This document shows, in pieces, positions 7,352-16,500 of a stretch of 64,000 nucleotides of DNA (its first letter is position 1; every line of letters starts with the position of its first letter). The stretch lies in the NCBI RefSeq assembly GCF_021129235.1, contig NZ_JAJOMA010000006.1:47580-111579 (forward strand), read 5' to 3'. The notes beneath the pieces were generated by a model that was not told the origin of the DNA, made no database searches, and was given only the letters and a program-made list of their open reading frames with translations. The DNA comes from Kineosporia mesophila (GTDB taxonomy: Bacteria; Actinomycetota; Actinomycetes; Actinomycetales; Kineosporiaceae). The position numbers and the translations under genes were made by a program.

Positions 7352-8815
7352 ATGACGTCGATCCAGACCACGGTCACCCCCGTCCTGTCCACCTCCGCCG
7401 TTGCCCCGGTGATCTCCCTGGTCCGGGGCGCTCAGGCGCACCGGATCGCGGTGGACAGACTGCTGGCCTCGTACCGGGCGATCCCGGCCGGGCAGCGCGT
7501 GCGGCTGGCCAAACGCACGTCCAACCTGTTCCGCGACCGAGCCGTGGGCACCACCACGGGGCTGGACGTGTCGGGTCTGGACGGCGTCATCTCCGTCGAC
7601 ACCAAAGCGCGCACCGCCGACGTCCAGGCGATGTGCACCTACGAGACGCTGGTGGCGGCCACGTTGCCGTACGGCCTGATGCCCACGGTCGTGCCCCAGC
7701 TCAAGACGATCACCCTGGGCGGGGCGGTGACCGGGCTGGGCATCGAGTCGGCCTCGTTCCGCAACGGCCTGCCGCACGAGGCGGTGGTGGAGCTGGACAT
7801 CCTCACCGGCGACGGCAGCCTGGTCACGGCCCGGCCCGAGGGTGAGCACTCCGACCTCTACTTCGGTTTCCCCAACTCCTACGGCACGCTCGGCTACGCC
7901 ACCCGGCTGCGCATCGAGCTGGAGCCGGTGAAGCCGGCCGTCGCCCTGCGCCACGTGCGCTTCGGTGACCTGGACGAACTGGCGGCGGCGATCGGCACGG
8001 TCAGCACCTCGCGGGAGTGGGAGGGCACCGAGGTCGATTTCCTCGACGGCGTGGTCTTCTCGGCCACCGAGGCCTACCTCACACTGGGCACCTGGACCGA
8101 CGACCTGACCGACCTCAGCGACTACACCGGTCAGCACACCTTCTACCGCTCGATCCAGTACCGCTCGATCGACAAGCTGACGATCCACGACTACCTGTGG
8201 CGCTGGGACAGCGACTGGTTCTGGTGCTCGGCGGCGTTCGGCGCGCAGAACCCGAAGGTGCGCAAGTACTGGCCGGCCAAGTACCGGCGCAGCGATGTCT
8301 TCCACAAACTGGTCGGGCTGGAGACGAAGTACGGTTTTGTCGCCAAACTGGACTCCTGGCGCGGTAAGCCTGCCCGCGAACGGGTGATCCAGGACGTTGA
8401 ACTGCCCGTGACGCGCACCGCGGATTTCCTGCGCTGGTACCTCGATCACGTTCCGATGACCCCGGTGTGGCTGTGCCCGCTGCGTCTGCGGGTATCCGGC
8501 CCGGCCGGCACCCCCGAACCGGGCTCGCAGCCCTGGACGCTCTACCCGCTCCGGGCCGGCGAGACCTACGTCAACGCCGGCTTCTGGGGCACCGTGGCGA
8601 TCGAGCCGGGCCGGGCCGACGGCGACAAGAACCGTGAGATCGAGGCCGCGGTGGCCCAATTCGATGGACACAAGTCGCTGTACTCGGACGCCTTCTATGA
8701 CGAGGCGACCTTCTGGGCGGCCTACGGCGGCGAGAACTACCCCGCTCTCAAGCAGCGGTACGACGGTGACGGACGGCTGCTCGACCTTTACGCAAAGGTC
8801 GTCGGACGGCGCTAG
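7352..8815 (+). CDS. FAD-dependent reductase (DHCR24-like), probable 10-methylene fatty acid reductase
   Basis: 487 residues. An FAD_binding_4 domain fills the N-terminal half (PYGLMPTVVPQLKTITLGGAV-type loop at about residues 108-128), and the C-terminal part matches the delta-24 sterol reductase-like group, with FWCSAAFGAQNP and RRSDVFHKLV. In actinobacteria this family is paired with the SAM methyltransferase encoded next. Together they make 10-methyl branched (tuberculostearic-type) acids: the methyltransferase forms a 10-methylene acyl chain on phospholipid and the FAD enzyme reduces it (BfaA/BfaB or TmsA/TmsB in the literature, named from memory). Pairing here supports that role; substrate chain length is not readable. 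Confidence 0.8.
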   Translation: MTSIQTTVTPVLSTSAVAPVISLVRGAQAHRIAVDRLLASYRAIPAGQRVRLAKRTSNLFRDRAVGTTTGLDVSGLDGVISVDTKARTADVQAMCTYETLVAATLPYGLMPTVVPQLKTITLGGAVTGLGIESASFRNGLPHEAVVELDILTGDGSLVTARPEGEHSDLYFGFPNSYGTLGYATRLRIELEPVKPAVALRHVRFGDLDELAAAIGTVSTSREWEGTEVDFLDGVVFSATEAYLTLGTWTDDLTDLSDYTGQHTFYRSIQYRSIDKLTIHDYLWRWDSDWFWCSAAFGAQNPKVRKYWPAKYRRSDVFHKLVGLETKYGFVAKLDSWRGKPARERVIQDVELPVTRTADFLRWYLDHVPMTPVWLCPLRLRVSGPAGTPEPGSQPWTLYPLRAGETYVNAGFWGTVAIEPGRADGDKNREIEAAVAQFDGHKSLYSDAFYDEATFWAAYGGENYPALKQRYDGDGRLLDLYAKVVGRR

Positions 8816-9042
8816 AGGTGTAATACCCGTCCGCGACGCTCAGCACATTCACATCACAGCCAGTGCATAAAACGGTCAAAGTAGTTGCATGCGGGATCAT
8901 TACTACTTGTGCTTGAGGCAACTAGTACCTCAATCTAAGAGAGCTCGATGTAACTAAAAGTGATTCGAGCTCCGTCTCGCCATGATCGTTAGGACGACTT
9001 ACGATTCGATCGTCGCGGGAGATTAGTCACGAGGAGATCCAG
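8816..9042 (+). promoter_or_regulatory. AT-richer structured leader between the reductase and methyltransferase genes
   Basis: This 227-bp gap is clearly less GC-rich than its surroundings. It holds two good inverted repeats: TTGAGG/CCTCAA (8913-8918, 8928-8933, 9-nt spacer) and GAGCTCGA/TCGAGCTC (8941-8948, 8965-8972, 16-nt spacer). No ORF is credible. It probably contains the promoter and operator(s) of the methyltransferase, so the two pathway genes may not be a simple operon. Confidence 0.5.
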
Positions 9043-10359
9043 TTGAGCTTCTTACCGATCCTGGGCCGAATGGACGACGACGCCCAGCCCCTTCTTCTGG
9101 CGGACATCTTCGACGTGCTCCTCATGGAGCCCTCACCAGTGCGCTTCGTCGCTTACGACGGTAGCGCGACCGGTCCGGCCAACGCCGAGATCACCGTCTC
9201 GATCAACACCCCGCGCGCCGTGGCCTACATGGCCACCGCCCCCGGATCGCTCGGCATGGCCCGTGCGTACATCACCGGTGACGCTCAGATCACCGGTATC
9301 CACCCGGGAAATCCTTACCCTCTGTTAGCTGCCATGGATCAGCTCCAGTGGCGACGGCCCGACGTCCGCACCGCTCTGCGGATCGCCCGCAGCCTGGGCA
9401 TGAAGCGGCTCGTTCCGCCGCCGCCCCCGCCGCAGGAGGCCCTGCCGGACTGGCGTCGCGCGCTGGAAGGCCTGCGCCACTCCAAACACCGTGACGCCGA
9501 GGCCATCCACCACCACTACGACGTCTCCAACACGTTCTACGAGATGCTGCTCGGCGAGTCGATGACGTACACGTGCGCCTGCTACCCGCACGAGAACGCG
9601 ACGCTCGAAGAGGCCCAGGACAACAAGTACGACCTGGTCGCCCGCAAGCTCGGCCTGAAGCCGGGCATGCGCCTGCTGGACGTCGGCTGTGGCTGGGGCG
9701 GCATGGTGCGTCACGCGGCCAAGCACTACGGCGTGCAGGTGCTGGGTGTGACCCTCTCCGCCGAGCAGGCCGAGTGGGCGCAGCAGGAGATCAAGCGACA
9801 GGGCCTGGAAGACCTGGCCGAGGTGCGGTTCAGCGACTACCGCGACGTGATCGAGGGCGACTTCGACGCGATCAGCTCGATCGGCCTCACCGAGCACATC
9901 GGCGTGGGCAACTACCCGGCTTACTTCGACTTCCTGGGCAGCAAGCTGCGGCCGGGCGGACGGTTGCTGAACCACAGCATCACGCGGCCCGACAACATCC
10001 ACGTGCCCCGCGTCCGGGGTGGCTTCATCGACCGCTACATCTTCCCGGACGGTGAGCTGACCGGCGCCGGCGGCCTGATCGTCGCGCTGCAGAATTCCGG
10101 CCTGGAGATGCGGCACGAGGAGAGCCTGCGCGAGCACTACGCGCGTACCTGCGCAGCCTGGTGCGAGAACCTGGTCGCGAACTGGGACGCCGCGGTCGCC
10201 GAGGTGGGCGAGGCGACGGCCAAGATCTGGGGCCTGTACCTGGCCGGTTCCAGCCTGGGCTTCGACAAGCGTCAGATCGAGTTGCACCAGGTGCTCGCCG
10301 TGAAGCCGGACGAGCGGGGCCGCTCGACCATGCCGCTGCGGCCCGACTGGGGCGTCTGA
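9043..10359 (+). CDS. SAM-dependent cyclopropane/10-methylene fatty acid synthase family methyltransferase
   Basis: 438 residues of the CFA synthase family (UfaA1/BfaB/TmsB-like). It has the family signature HHYDVSNTFYEMLLGESMTY, the SAM-binding LDVGCGWGG, and the YPAYFDF and C-terminal helical region. It transfers a methyl(ene) group from SAM to the double bond of membrane phospholipid acyl chains. TTG at 9043 is chosen because GAGGAGA (9031-9037) sits five bases before it; the first ATG (9070) has no RBS. The adjacent FAD reductase points to methyl-branched rather than cyclopropane products. Confidence 0.85.
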   Translation: MSFLPILGRMDDDAQPLLLADIFDVLLMEPSPVRFVAYDGSATGPANAEITVSINTPRAVAYMATAPGSLGMARAYITGDAQITGIHPGNPYPLLAAMDQLQWRRPDVRTALRIARSLGMKRLVPPPPPPQEALPDWRRALEGLRHSKHRDAEAIHHHYDVSNTFYEMLLGESMTYTCACYPHENATLEEAQDNKYDLVARKLGLKPGMRLLDVGCGWGGMVRHAAKHYGVQVLGVTLSAEQAEWAQQEIKRQGLEDLAEVRFSDYRDVIEGDFDAISSIGLTEHIGVGNYPAYFDFLGSKLRPGGRLLNHSITRPDNIHVPRVRGGFIDRYIFPDGELTGAGGLIVALQNSGLEMRHEESLREHYARTCAAWCENLVANWDAAVAEVGEATAKIWGLYLAGSSLGFDKRQIELHQVLAVKPDERGRSTMPLRPDWGV

Positions 10360-10385
10360 CCCTTCCGGGGCCCTCTGGGACCACG

Positions 10386-10415
10386 GTCCGTGGGGTGCGA
10401 CCGCACCCCACGGAC
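10386..10415. terminator. Hairpin terminator after the methyltransferase gene
   Basis: GTCCGTGGGGTGCG (10386-10399) is followed after two bases by its exact reverse complement (10402-10415). It starts 26 bp after the methyltransferase stop. Confidence 0.75.
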
Positions 10416-10534
10416 GACTCCGGACGGGGCGGAGAGTGGTCACGAAAGACGTTGCGTATCTTGAGGTTCGGCCGAAAGGGTGAAGTCCGGATACGCACTG
10501 GTGGTGGGGATGGCCCGATCGGGGCAGCCAGTTC

Positions 10535-10562
10535 TCAACTGTTGGCCACACCCGGCCGATAG
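10535..10562 (+). promoter_or_regulatory. FliA/WhiG-type (sigma-28) promoter candidate
   Basis: TCAA at 10535-10538 is separated by 16 bp from GCCGATAG at 10555-10562. The sigma-28 class consensus is TAAA, about 15 bp, GCCGATAA. It sits 80 bp upstream of the EAL-HDOD gene with no other promoter as good. If real, the downstream gene belongs to a flagellar or developmental sigma regulon. Confidence 0.5.
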
Positions 10563-10642
10563 GAAACGACGGAGCCGCAAGCCCAGCGGTCGAGCAGCAA
10601 TCTGGATGGCCGCAGCCCCGGCCCCCCGGAAACGGAGCGATC

Positions 10643-11866
10643 GTGCATGTGGCCCGCCAGGCGATCAATGACGCCAACGGCCACCTCTACGGTTATGAGC
10701 TGCTGTTCCGCAGCACAGCCGGGGCAACCTTCGCGGATCTGGACACCGACCGGGCGACCACCCAGACGATCCTGGCCGCCTTCGCCGAGTTCGGGGCGGA
10801 CGAGCTGCTCGGTGGCAAGCCCGGTTTCATCAATCTGACCCGGAGCTTCCTGGTCGGTGATCTTCCGCTGCCGTTCGCCCCCGAGGCCGCCGTGCTGGAG
10901 ATCGTGGAGACCATCCACATCGACCGTGAGGTCGTGATCGGCGCGCTCAAGCTCGCGACCCAGGGCTACCGTCTGGCCCTGGACGACTTCGTCTGGAGCG
11001 AGGAGGCCGAGCCGCTGCTCGCGGTGGCCGACATCGTCAAGGTCGACGTCCTGGCGATGACCTGGGACGAAGTGCTCTTCACGGTGGAGAAGTGCCGCAA
11101 GCACGACGTCCGTCTCCTGGCCGAGAAGGTCGAGGACGCGCAGATGTACGAGCGCTGTCTCGCCGAGGGCTTCGAGCTGTTCCAGGGCTATTACCTGGGC
11201 CGGCCGGAGACCATGTCGATCGAGACGCTCTCCCCCGGCCAGCAACTGGCCCTTCAGCTGATCGGGCGGCTGAGCGACCCGAACGCCACCACCGAGGAGA
11301 TCGAGCGGGCCGTCCGGCGTGACCCCGCCATGGTCTACCGGTTGCTGCGGATCGCGAACTCCGCCGCGGCCGGTTCCACCCGGCAGGTCTCCTCGATCCG
11401 CGACGCCCTGGTGATGGTCGGCCTGAGCCGGCTGCGGGCTTGGCTGATCCTGATCGCGCTGGCTCCCGACCAGGCCAGTCAGACCGCGATGGTCGTGGCG
11501 CTGACCCGGGCCCGCACCTGCGAGCGGGTGGCTGAGATAGGCCATGTCATCGCCCCGGACACCGCTTTCACCGCCGGTCTGCTCGACGGTATCGCCGAGG
11601 GGCTGGGCCTGCCCTCGTCCGACCTGCTGGACCGGATGCCGATGCTGACCCCGGAGCTCTCCGCGGCGCTCACCGGCGACGCGAAAAATCCCCTGCGCCG
11701 GGTGCTGGCATCGGTGCGGGCTTACGAGCACAAGGATCTCGTGGGGGCCCGGCGTGGTCCGGTGCCGCTGCAGACCATGGCCGAGGCCTACCTTCAGGCG
11801 CTGGCCTGGACCACCGAGACCACGCGCTACACGAACATCCGGGAACGCACGCCCCGGCCTGTCTGA
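10643..11866 (+). CDS. EAL-HDOD signalling protein
   Basis: 407 residues: an EAL-type domain (about 1-205) fused to an HDOD domain (about 210-400), the YuxH arrangement. EAL landmarks YELLFR, FINLTR, LEIVETI, LALDDF, IVKVDV, AEKVE and FQGYYLGRP are present, so c-di-GMP binding or hydrolysis is possible although YuxH-type EAL domains are often degenerate. HDOD domains act as signalling or scaffold modules. GTG start at 10643 with CGGAG five bases before. Predicted cytosolic. The FliA-like promoter suggests a link to motility. Confidence 0.85.
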   Translation: MHVARQAINDANGHLYGYELLFRSTAGATFADLDTDRATTQTILAAFAEFGADELLGGKPGFINLTRSFLVGDLPLPFAPEAAVLEIVETIHIDREVVIGALKLATQGYRLALDDFVWSEEAEPLLAVADIVKVDVLAMTWDEVLFTVEKCRKHDVRLLAEKVEDAQMYERCLAEGFELFQGYYLGRPETMSIETLSPGQQLALQLIGRLSDPNATTEEIERAVRRDPAMVYRLLRIANSAAAGSTRQVSSIRDALVMVGLSRLRAWLILIALAPDQASQTAMVVALTRARTCERVAEIGHVIAPDTAFTAGLLDGIAEGLGLPSSDLLDRMPMLTPELSAALTGDAKNPLRRVLASVRAYEHKDLVGARRGPVPLQTMAEAYLQALAWTTETTRYTNIRERTPRPV

Positions 11867-11924
11867 CATCCGAGGTCGGGCAGACCGGCACGGACGGCGA
11901 TGTCGGTCCCGGATCAGGCGGCGT

Positions 11925-12299
11925 ACTCATCAGCTCGGAGTGGTCGAGCGCGGCCCGGGTGAGAGCAGCGTTCTGCTTCAGTTCCACATCGCAGCCGGCG
12001 GCCGAGCGCTTATGGTTCACCAGCTTGATGACGTCGTTGGCGAGAGTGGTGTCGCCACTCGCCTCTCCGTTGCCATCAGAGGACGACGTGGTCGCCTCAG
12101 CGAGGTCAGTCGGCGCGGTGAGGTCAGTCGGCACGGTGAGGTCAGTCGGCACGGTGAGGTCCGGTTCCGGCGGCTCGGTGGTCAGGTCGGCCGAGGACGT
12201 GGTGGTCCCGTCCGGTTCGGGGCGACAGTTGGTGCGTCCACCGTTGGTGCTTCCATCCTTGAGGCGAAAGCAAACTGGAGCCGGGCGCCCCGCCCGTCT
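11925..12299 (-). pseudogene. Truncated CAP/SCP-domain secreted protein gene
   Basis: On the minus strand the frame reads a Pro/Thr/Asp repeat linker (PTDLTV units), then DVIKLVNHKRSAAGCDVEL and AALDHSELMS, the first helix and core start of a CAP (SCP-like) domain. Similarity ends at the Met-Ser near 11925, where a CAP domain should continue for about 90 more residues; the frame then runs antisense into the EAL-HDOD gene. Upstream the frame meets a stop at 12300-12302 without a start or signal peptide. So both ends are missing: a remnant, not a working gene. Confidence 0.65.
12102..12155. repeat. Three tandem copies of an 18-bp unit
   Basis: GAGGTCAGTCGGCRCGGT is repeated three times (one base varies) and on the minus strand encodes the PTDLTV linker of the broken CAP gene. 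In-frame linker expansions of this kind are common in secreted proteins. Confidence 0.85.
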
Positions 12300-12337
12300 T
12301 CACGACGGAGCGGGATCGCCCGGAGCTTCAGTACCGG

Positions 12338-12769
12338 TCAGGCGGGGTTCGTGGTGACCACGAGCTCGACCGGGATGTTGTTACGCGTGGCGTTCGAGTA
12401 CGGGCACACCTGGTGCGCGGTCTCGACGATGGACTCGGCCGTGGCCTGGTCCAGCGCGGGGAAGTTGACCTTCAGGGTGACCTCGAGCGCGAAGCCGCCC
12501 TGGCCGTTGGAGCCGATGCCGACCTCGGCCGTCACCGAGGAACCGGTGGTGTCGGCCTTCTGCTTGCCGGCGACCAGGCGAGCCGCGCCGTGGAAGCAGG
12601 CCGCGTAGCCGGCTGCGAAGAGCTGCTCGGGGTTGGTCTTCTCGCCACCCGGGCCACCCATCTCCTTCGGCACGGCCAGGTCGAGGTCGATGACCCCGTC
12701 GGTCGAGGTGGTGTGCCCGCCACGCCCGTCACCAGTAGCGGTAGCAACAGCGGTGTACACAGCGGCCAT
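12338..12769 (-). CDS. ohr: Organic hydroperoxide resistance protein (Ohr/OsmC family)
   Basis: 143-residue thiol peroxidase that reduces organic hydroperoxides. Both catalytic cysteines are visible (AACFHGA and VCPYSNATRNN), as is the opening YTAVATATG motif. Start ATG at 12769 with GGAGG (12778-12782 complement) upstream; a longer frame to 12877 would run through the operators. Divergent from a TetR-family regulator across two matching palindromic sites, so that regulator very likely controls ohr. The usual controller of ohr is MarR-type OhrR, so this wiring is unusual. Confidence 0.93.
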   Translation of the reverse strand: MAAVYTAVATATGDGRGGHTTSTDGVIDLDLAVPKEMGGPGGEKTNPEQLFAAGYAACFHGAARLVAGKQKADTTGSSVTAEVGIGSNGQGGFALEVTLKVNFPALDQATAESIVETAHQVCPYSNATRNNIPVELVVTTNPA

Positions 12770-12787
12770 GGCAGGTGCCTCCAAGAA

Positions 12788-12864
12788 ATCGGACCGATCG
12801 TTCTGTCGTGTTGAACTCTCTCGCGGGACCCGCTGATCTGTCAAGACGGAACGATCGGTCCGAT
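12788..12864. promoter_or_regulatory. Twin TetR operators in the ohr/tetR intergenic region
   Basis: ATCGGACCGATCGTTC (12788-12803) and its exact reverse complement (12849-12864) lie 45 bp apart; extended to 20 bp each, one base differs. Each site is centred on the palindrome CGATCG with near-symmetric flanks, as expected for a TetR dimer. One site lies close to each gene, so both divergent promoters would be controlled. Confidence 0.8.
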
Positions 12865-12875
12865 AGACTGATGTC

Positions 12876-13454
12876 ATGGCAACGACCGAGACGGACTCCG
12901 TCAGACCCTCTAAGGCACGCGAGCGCCTGCTGCGGACCGCCTCGGCGCTCTTTTACACCGAAGGCATCCATGAGGTAGGTGTCGACCGCATCCTCAACGA
13001 GGCTGAGGTCACCCGTTCGACCTTCTACCGGCATTTCCCCGGCAAAGAAGATCTGGTGGTCAACTACATCCACTCGGTCGACAACTCCATCCGCTCTCAC
13101 GTCGATGGCACCGCGCCGGAATCTCTGCTCGCGGCCCTGATCGACGAGCACGCCGAGCAGATCTGCAAACCGGGGTTCCGCGGCTGCGCCTTCATCAACG
13201 CCGCGGCCGAGTATCCCGACCAGGCCAGTCCCGTGCGCGTGGCGATCGAGGAGCACCGGTCGTGGATGCTGGGGGCGGCCACCGAGGCGTTCCGACGGGC
13301 CGGTCACCATGCGCCCGACCGGGCCGGGCGCCGGTTCATGCTGTTGCGTGACGGTGCGATGGTGTCCGGGTACCTGCACGACCCGGAATCCGCCCGCACC
13401 ACGCTGCGCGAGGGCATTGACGATCTGCTGGAAGACGGCCGGTCGAGTTCCTGA
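12876..13454 (+). CDS. TetR-family transcriptional regulator
   Basis: 192 residues. N-terminal TetR helix-turn-helix: ARERLLRTASALFYTEGI, then VTRSTFYRHFPGKEDLV. The C-terminal ligand domain carries two close cysteines (ICKPGFRGCAF), which could sense peroxides or electrophiles. Divergent from ohr and next to two palindromic operators, so it is probably a local autoregulated repressor. The ATG at 12876 has no obvious RBS, so the transcript may be leaderless or have a very short leader. Confidence 0.9.
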   Translation: MATTETDSVRPSKARERLLRTASALFYTEGIHEVGVDRILNEAEVTRSTFYRHFPGKEDLVVNYIHSVDNSIRSHVDGTAPESLLAALIDEHAEQICKPGFRGCAFINAAAEYPDQASPVRVAIEEHRSWMLGAATEAFRRAGHHAPDRAGRRFMLLRDGAMVSGYLHDPESARTTLREGIDDLLEDGRSSS

Positions 13455-13506
13455 CAGCCCCCGGGCTTGTCACAATGCAGGTTGGCACACAGACCTAGGG
13501 AGCCAG

Positions 13507-16500
13507 GTGGGCGAGCGGAGCGAGGTGGTCCTCGACCGCACCCGGCGGCTGCTCACGTTCCTGGCCGCCGCCGCGCGTGAACTGACCGTGCGACCGGTGC
13601 GTGACGTGTTCAGGCACGACGGCCCGGTGCCCCTCCTTCCCTCGGACATTCCGCGGCACCCCCTGGTGCGACTGGGCCCGGCCAAGCACCGCGCCCACTG
13701 GCTCGAGGTGCGCAAAGTGCCCCAGCCGGCCGAGGCTCCCACGCCTCCGGCCCACCTGATCCACTATTTCGGCACCAGCCGTGCCGAGCTGCCCACCCGT
13801 GAGAAGTGGGACAGCCCGAGCACAGGTGAAAACCCGCTCGAAAATGGCGCTTCCGGCCGGTCCGCACCACAGTCGAGCCAGGGCAGGCAACAGTCGGGCC
13901 AGGGCAGGCACAAGTCCGGCGAGCCCGCACAGTTCACCGGCCCCGACCTGTTCGACGCGCCCACCCGGCCGCTGTCCCCCGACTCGTTCACCGATGCCGG
14001 CCCGAGCACCCAGCCCGCTACATCCACACGACCCGACGCGTCCACCCGACTCTTTGCGCCCGGCCCGTCCGCAGACTATGGCCCGGCCAACCCGCCCAAC
14101 GCGTCCACCGAACCCGGCCTGACCAACCTGCCCGACGCGTCGTCCACCAAGCCCCTCTCACCCACCGACCCCGGCCGGCACGACCCGCCCACCCCGGTCG
14201 GTGAGCCGAAGACCCTCGTCGTGGCAGACGTCCCCCATCTGGGTCCGGCGGCCCCGCCCGAGGCGCACGCCTGGCTAGAGAACACCTGGCGACCCTGGGC
14301 CGAGGCCACGGCGGCCACCCGTCAGGCCCGTGAGCTGTACGAACGCCTCTTCACCCTGCAGCTTGAGGCCGAACGCGCCCAGAGCACCCACGAACTGGTG
14401 TGGGGTCACTCGGTGCTGTCGTGGGACGTGCAGGGCGAGAAGATTCGGCATCCGTTGCTGCTGACCGGCGCCCTGATCGAGCTCGACGCCGCCAGCGGCG
14501 CGCTGCGGGTGCTGCCCGACGGCCCTCCTGAGCTACAGCTCTCCCCGCTGGAAGGGCTCGATCTGCCGGCACTCGGCGAGCTGAACAAGCTCACCCAGCA
14601 GGTGGCGGCCGAGCCGTTCGACGCCTGGGATCCGGCGGTGCGTCGTCAGCTACACGAAAGCCTGCTGGCGCCAATGCCTTTGGATGCTTCAACGGTAGAC
14701 GGGCCCAGGATTGCCGACCCTGTAACAGTTCCCGTCGTCACTGATACCTGGGTACTGTTCCTGCGCCGACGTCCCACCCGGCACGAACGGTTCTACCTGC
14801 AACTGGCCGAACGACTGCGCGACGACTCGGTGCTACCGCAGGCCCTGGCGGCCGTGGTGGCAGACGACGAGGAGCTACAGTCGGCCCAGGCCGAGCTGGG
14901 CCAGTCGCCCGACGACGAGACCTGGCGGCCGATCGGCGAGCGCCTGCTCATGCCGTTGCCGGCCAACGCGGAGCAGGAGCGCATCGCCCGGCAGCTGGCC
15001 CGCGAGCGCGGTGTCACGGTGCAGGGGCCGCCCGGTACGGGTAAGAGCCACACCATCGCCAACTTGGTGAGTCATCTTCTGGCGCATGGCAAACGGGTGC
15101 TGGTGACGGCGCAGAACGAGCAGGCGCTGACGGTGCTGCGCGACAAGATTCCCGAAGAGCTGCGGGATCTGTCGATTGCGGTGCTGGGCTCGTCGAGTGA
15201 GTCGATGGAGCAGTTGCGGGGTTCGGCGCAGGCGGTGCAGGACATTGCGTCGCAGATCGATGTGGATTTCGAGGCGGCGGCGATCGTCCGGCTGGAGGCC
15301 GAGCTCGACCGGGTGCGCGAGCAGCTGCGGGGCATCGAGCTGGCGGTGCTCGAGGCTCTGAGCACAGAAGATGCCGAGTGGGAGCTGCCGTCGGGGCCGG
15401 CGAAGGCGCCCGAGGTGGCGCGCTGGCTCACCGAGCACGAACCCGGACTGGGCCTGATTCCCGACGAGCTGCCGGTCGACGCGATCTCGCCGCTGTCACC
15501 GGCCGATCTGGCCCGGCTCTTCGACCTGAGCGAGCGGCTCACGCCCACCGACTCCCATGCGCTGCGCACGGCCCGGCCGCGCGGCGATCTGCCCACGCCC
15601 ACCCAGCTCGTGTCGCTGACCAGCCGCCTCGACCAGCTGCGGCAGGACGTGGCCGATCTGGAGCAGTCGGGGGTCGACGTGGAGGCTCTCGATCGCGTGG
15701 CGCCTGAGCAGTTGATGCAGTTGCGGTCAATGGTAGACGCATCAACTGCGCGGTTGGGTGCGCTGGAAAGTCCCTGGCTGGTGAAGATCCGCGCTGATGT
15801 GCGGCATTCGGCCGAGACCGCGCGGACCTGGGCCGGTCAGGCCGAGCAGCTGCGCCGGCGCACCGGTACGGCCGCGCAGTTGCAGCGTGGGCTGTTCGGT
15901 CACGAGATCGAGCTGCCGGCCGGCGATACCCACGAGCAACGCCGCCTGCTGCCCGAGCTCGGTCAGAGATTCGCTGCGGGCAAGGGACTTCCGCGCTTCG
16001 GCGGGGGTGACCTGAAGGAGTTGCACGGGCAGGCCCGGATCGACGGGCGGGCTCTGCGCACGCCGGAAGACACCCAGCTGGCCCTGACCCAGCTGGAGCT
16101 GACCGACGAGCGCGCCGCGATCCGTCGCATGCTCGCCCAGCTGGCGCAGCAGGCCCCGGTGGAGACGCCCCCGGACGACCACGACTTCGTCCATCGTTCG
16201 ACTATTCTCGCCGAGCAGCTGACACAGGCTCTGACCTGGGAGACCTCGGAACTGCCCGCTCTGCTCGACCGCTTGCGCCCGGTGGTGCCGCAGGTCGGAC
16301 CGGCCCTGACCTCGGCGGATCTGCAGGCGCTGGGCCGGTTGCTGGCTGCGGCCGGGGCCCGGCAGGAAGAGCGCAAGGCGACGGCCGAGCTGGAGACGCT
16401 GGCCGTGGAACTACGTCGGGGCACGGAAGCTCCGGCCGCGTCGCCGCTCTGGAACACCCTGCGCACGGCCCTGGATCAGCGCGACTGGGGCAACTGGGGC

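Noticed and set aside
10554..10642. A c-di-GMP (GEMM) riboswitch in the leader of the EAL-HDOD gene
   Set aside because: GAAAC and GCCGCAAGCC vaguely recall the GEMM core, and the downstream gene would fit, but the conserved upstream half and the closing helix are not found. The sigma-28 promoter reading explains GCCGATAG better. A covariance-model scan would settle it.
12102..12155. CRISPR-like direct repeats
   Set aside because: The three 18-bp units are adjacent with no spacers and encode a protein linker. No CRISPR array or cas gene was seen anywhere in the window.
12770..12877. A longer Ohr protein starting at 12877
   Set aside because: The extension is a translation of the twin operators and has no Ohr similarity; ATG 12769 has GGAGG upstream.
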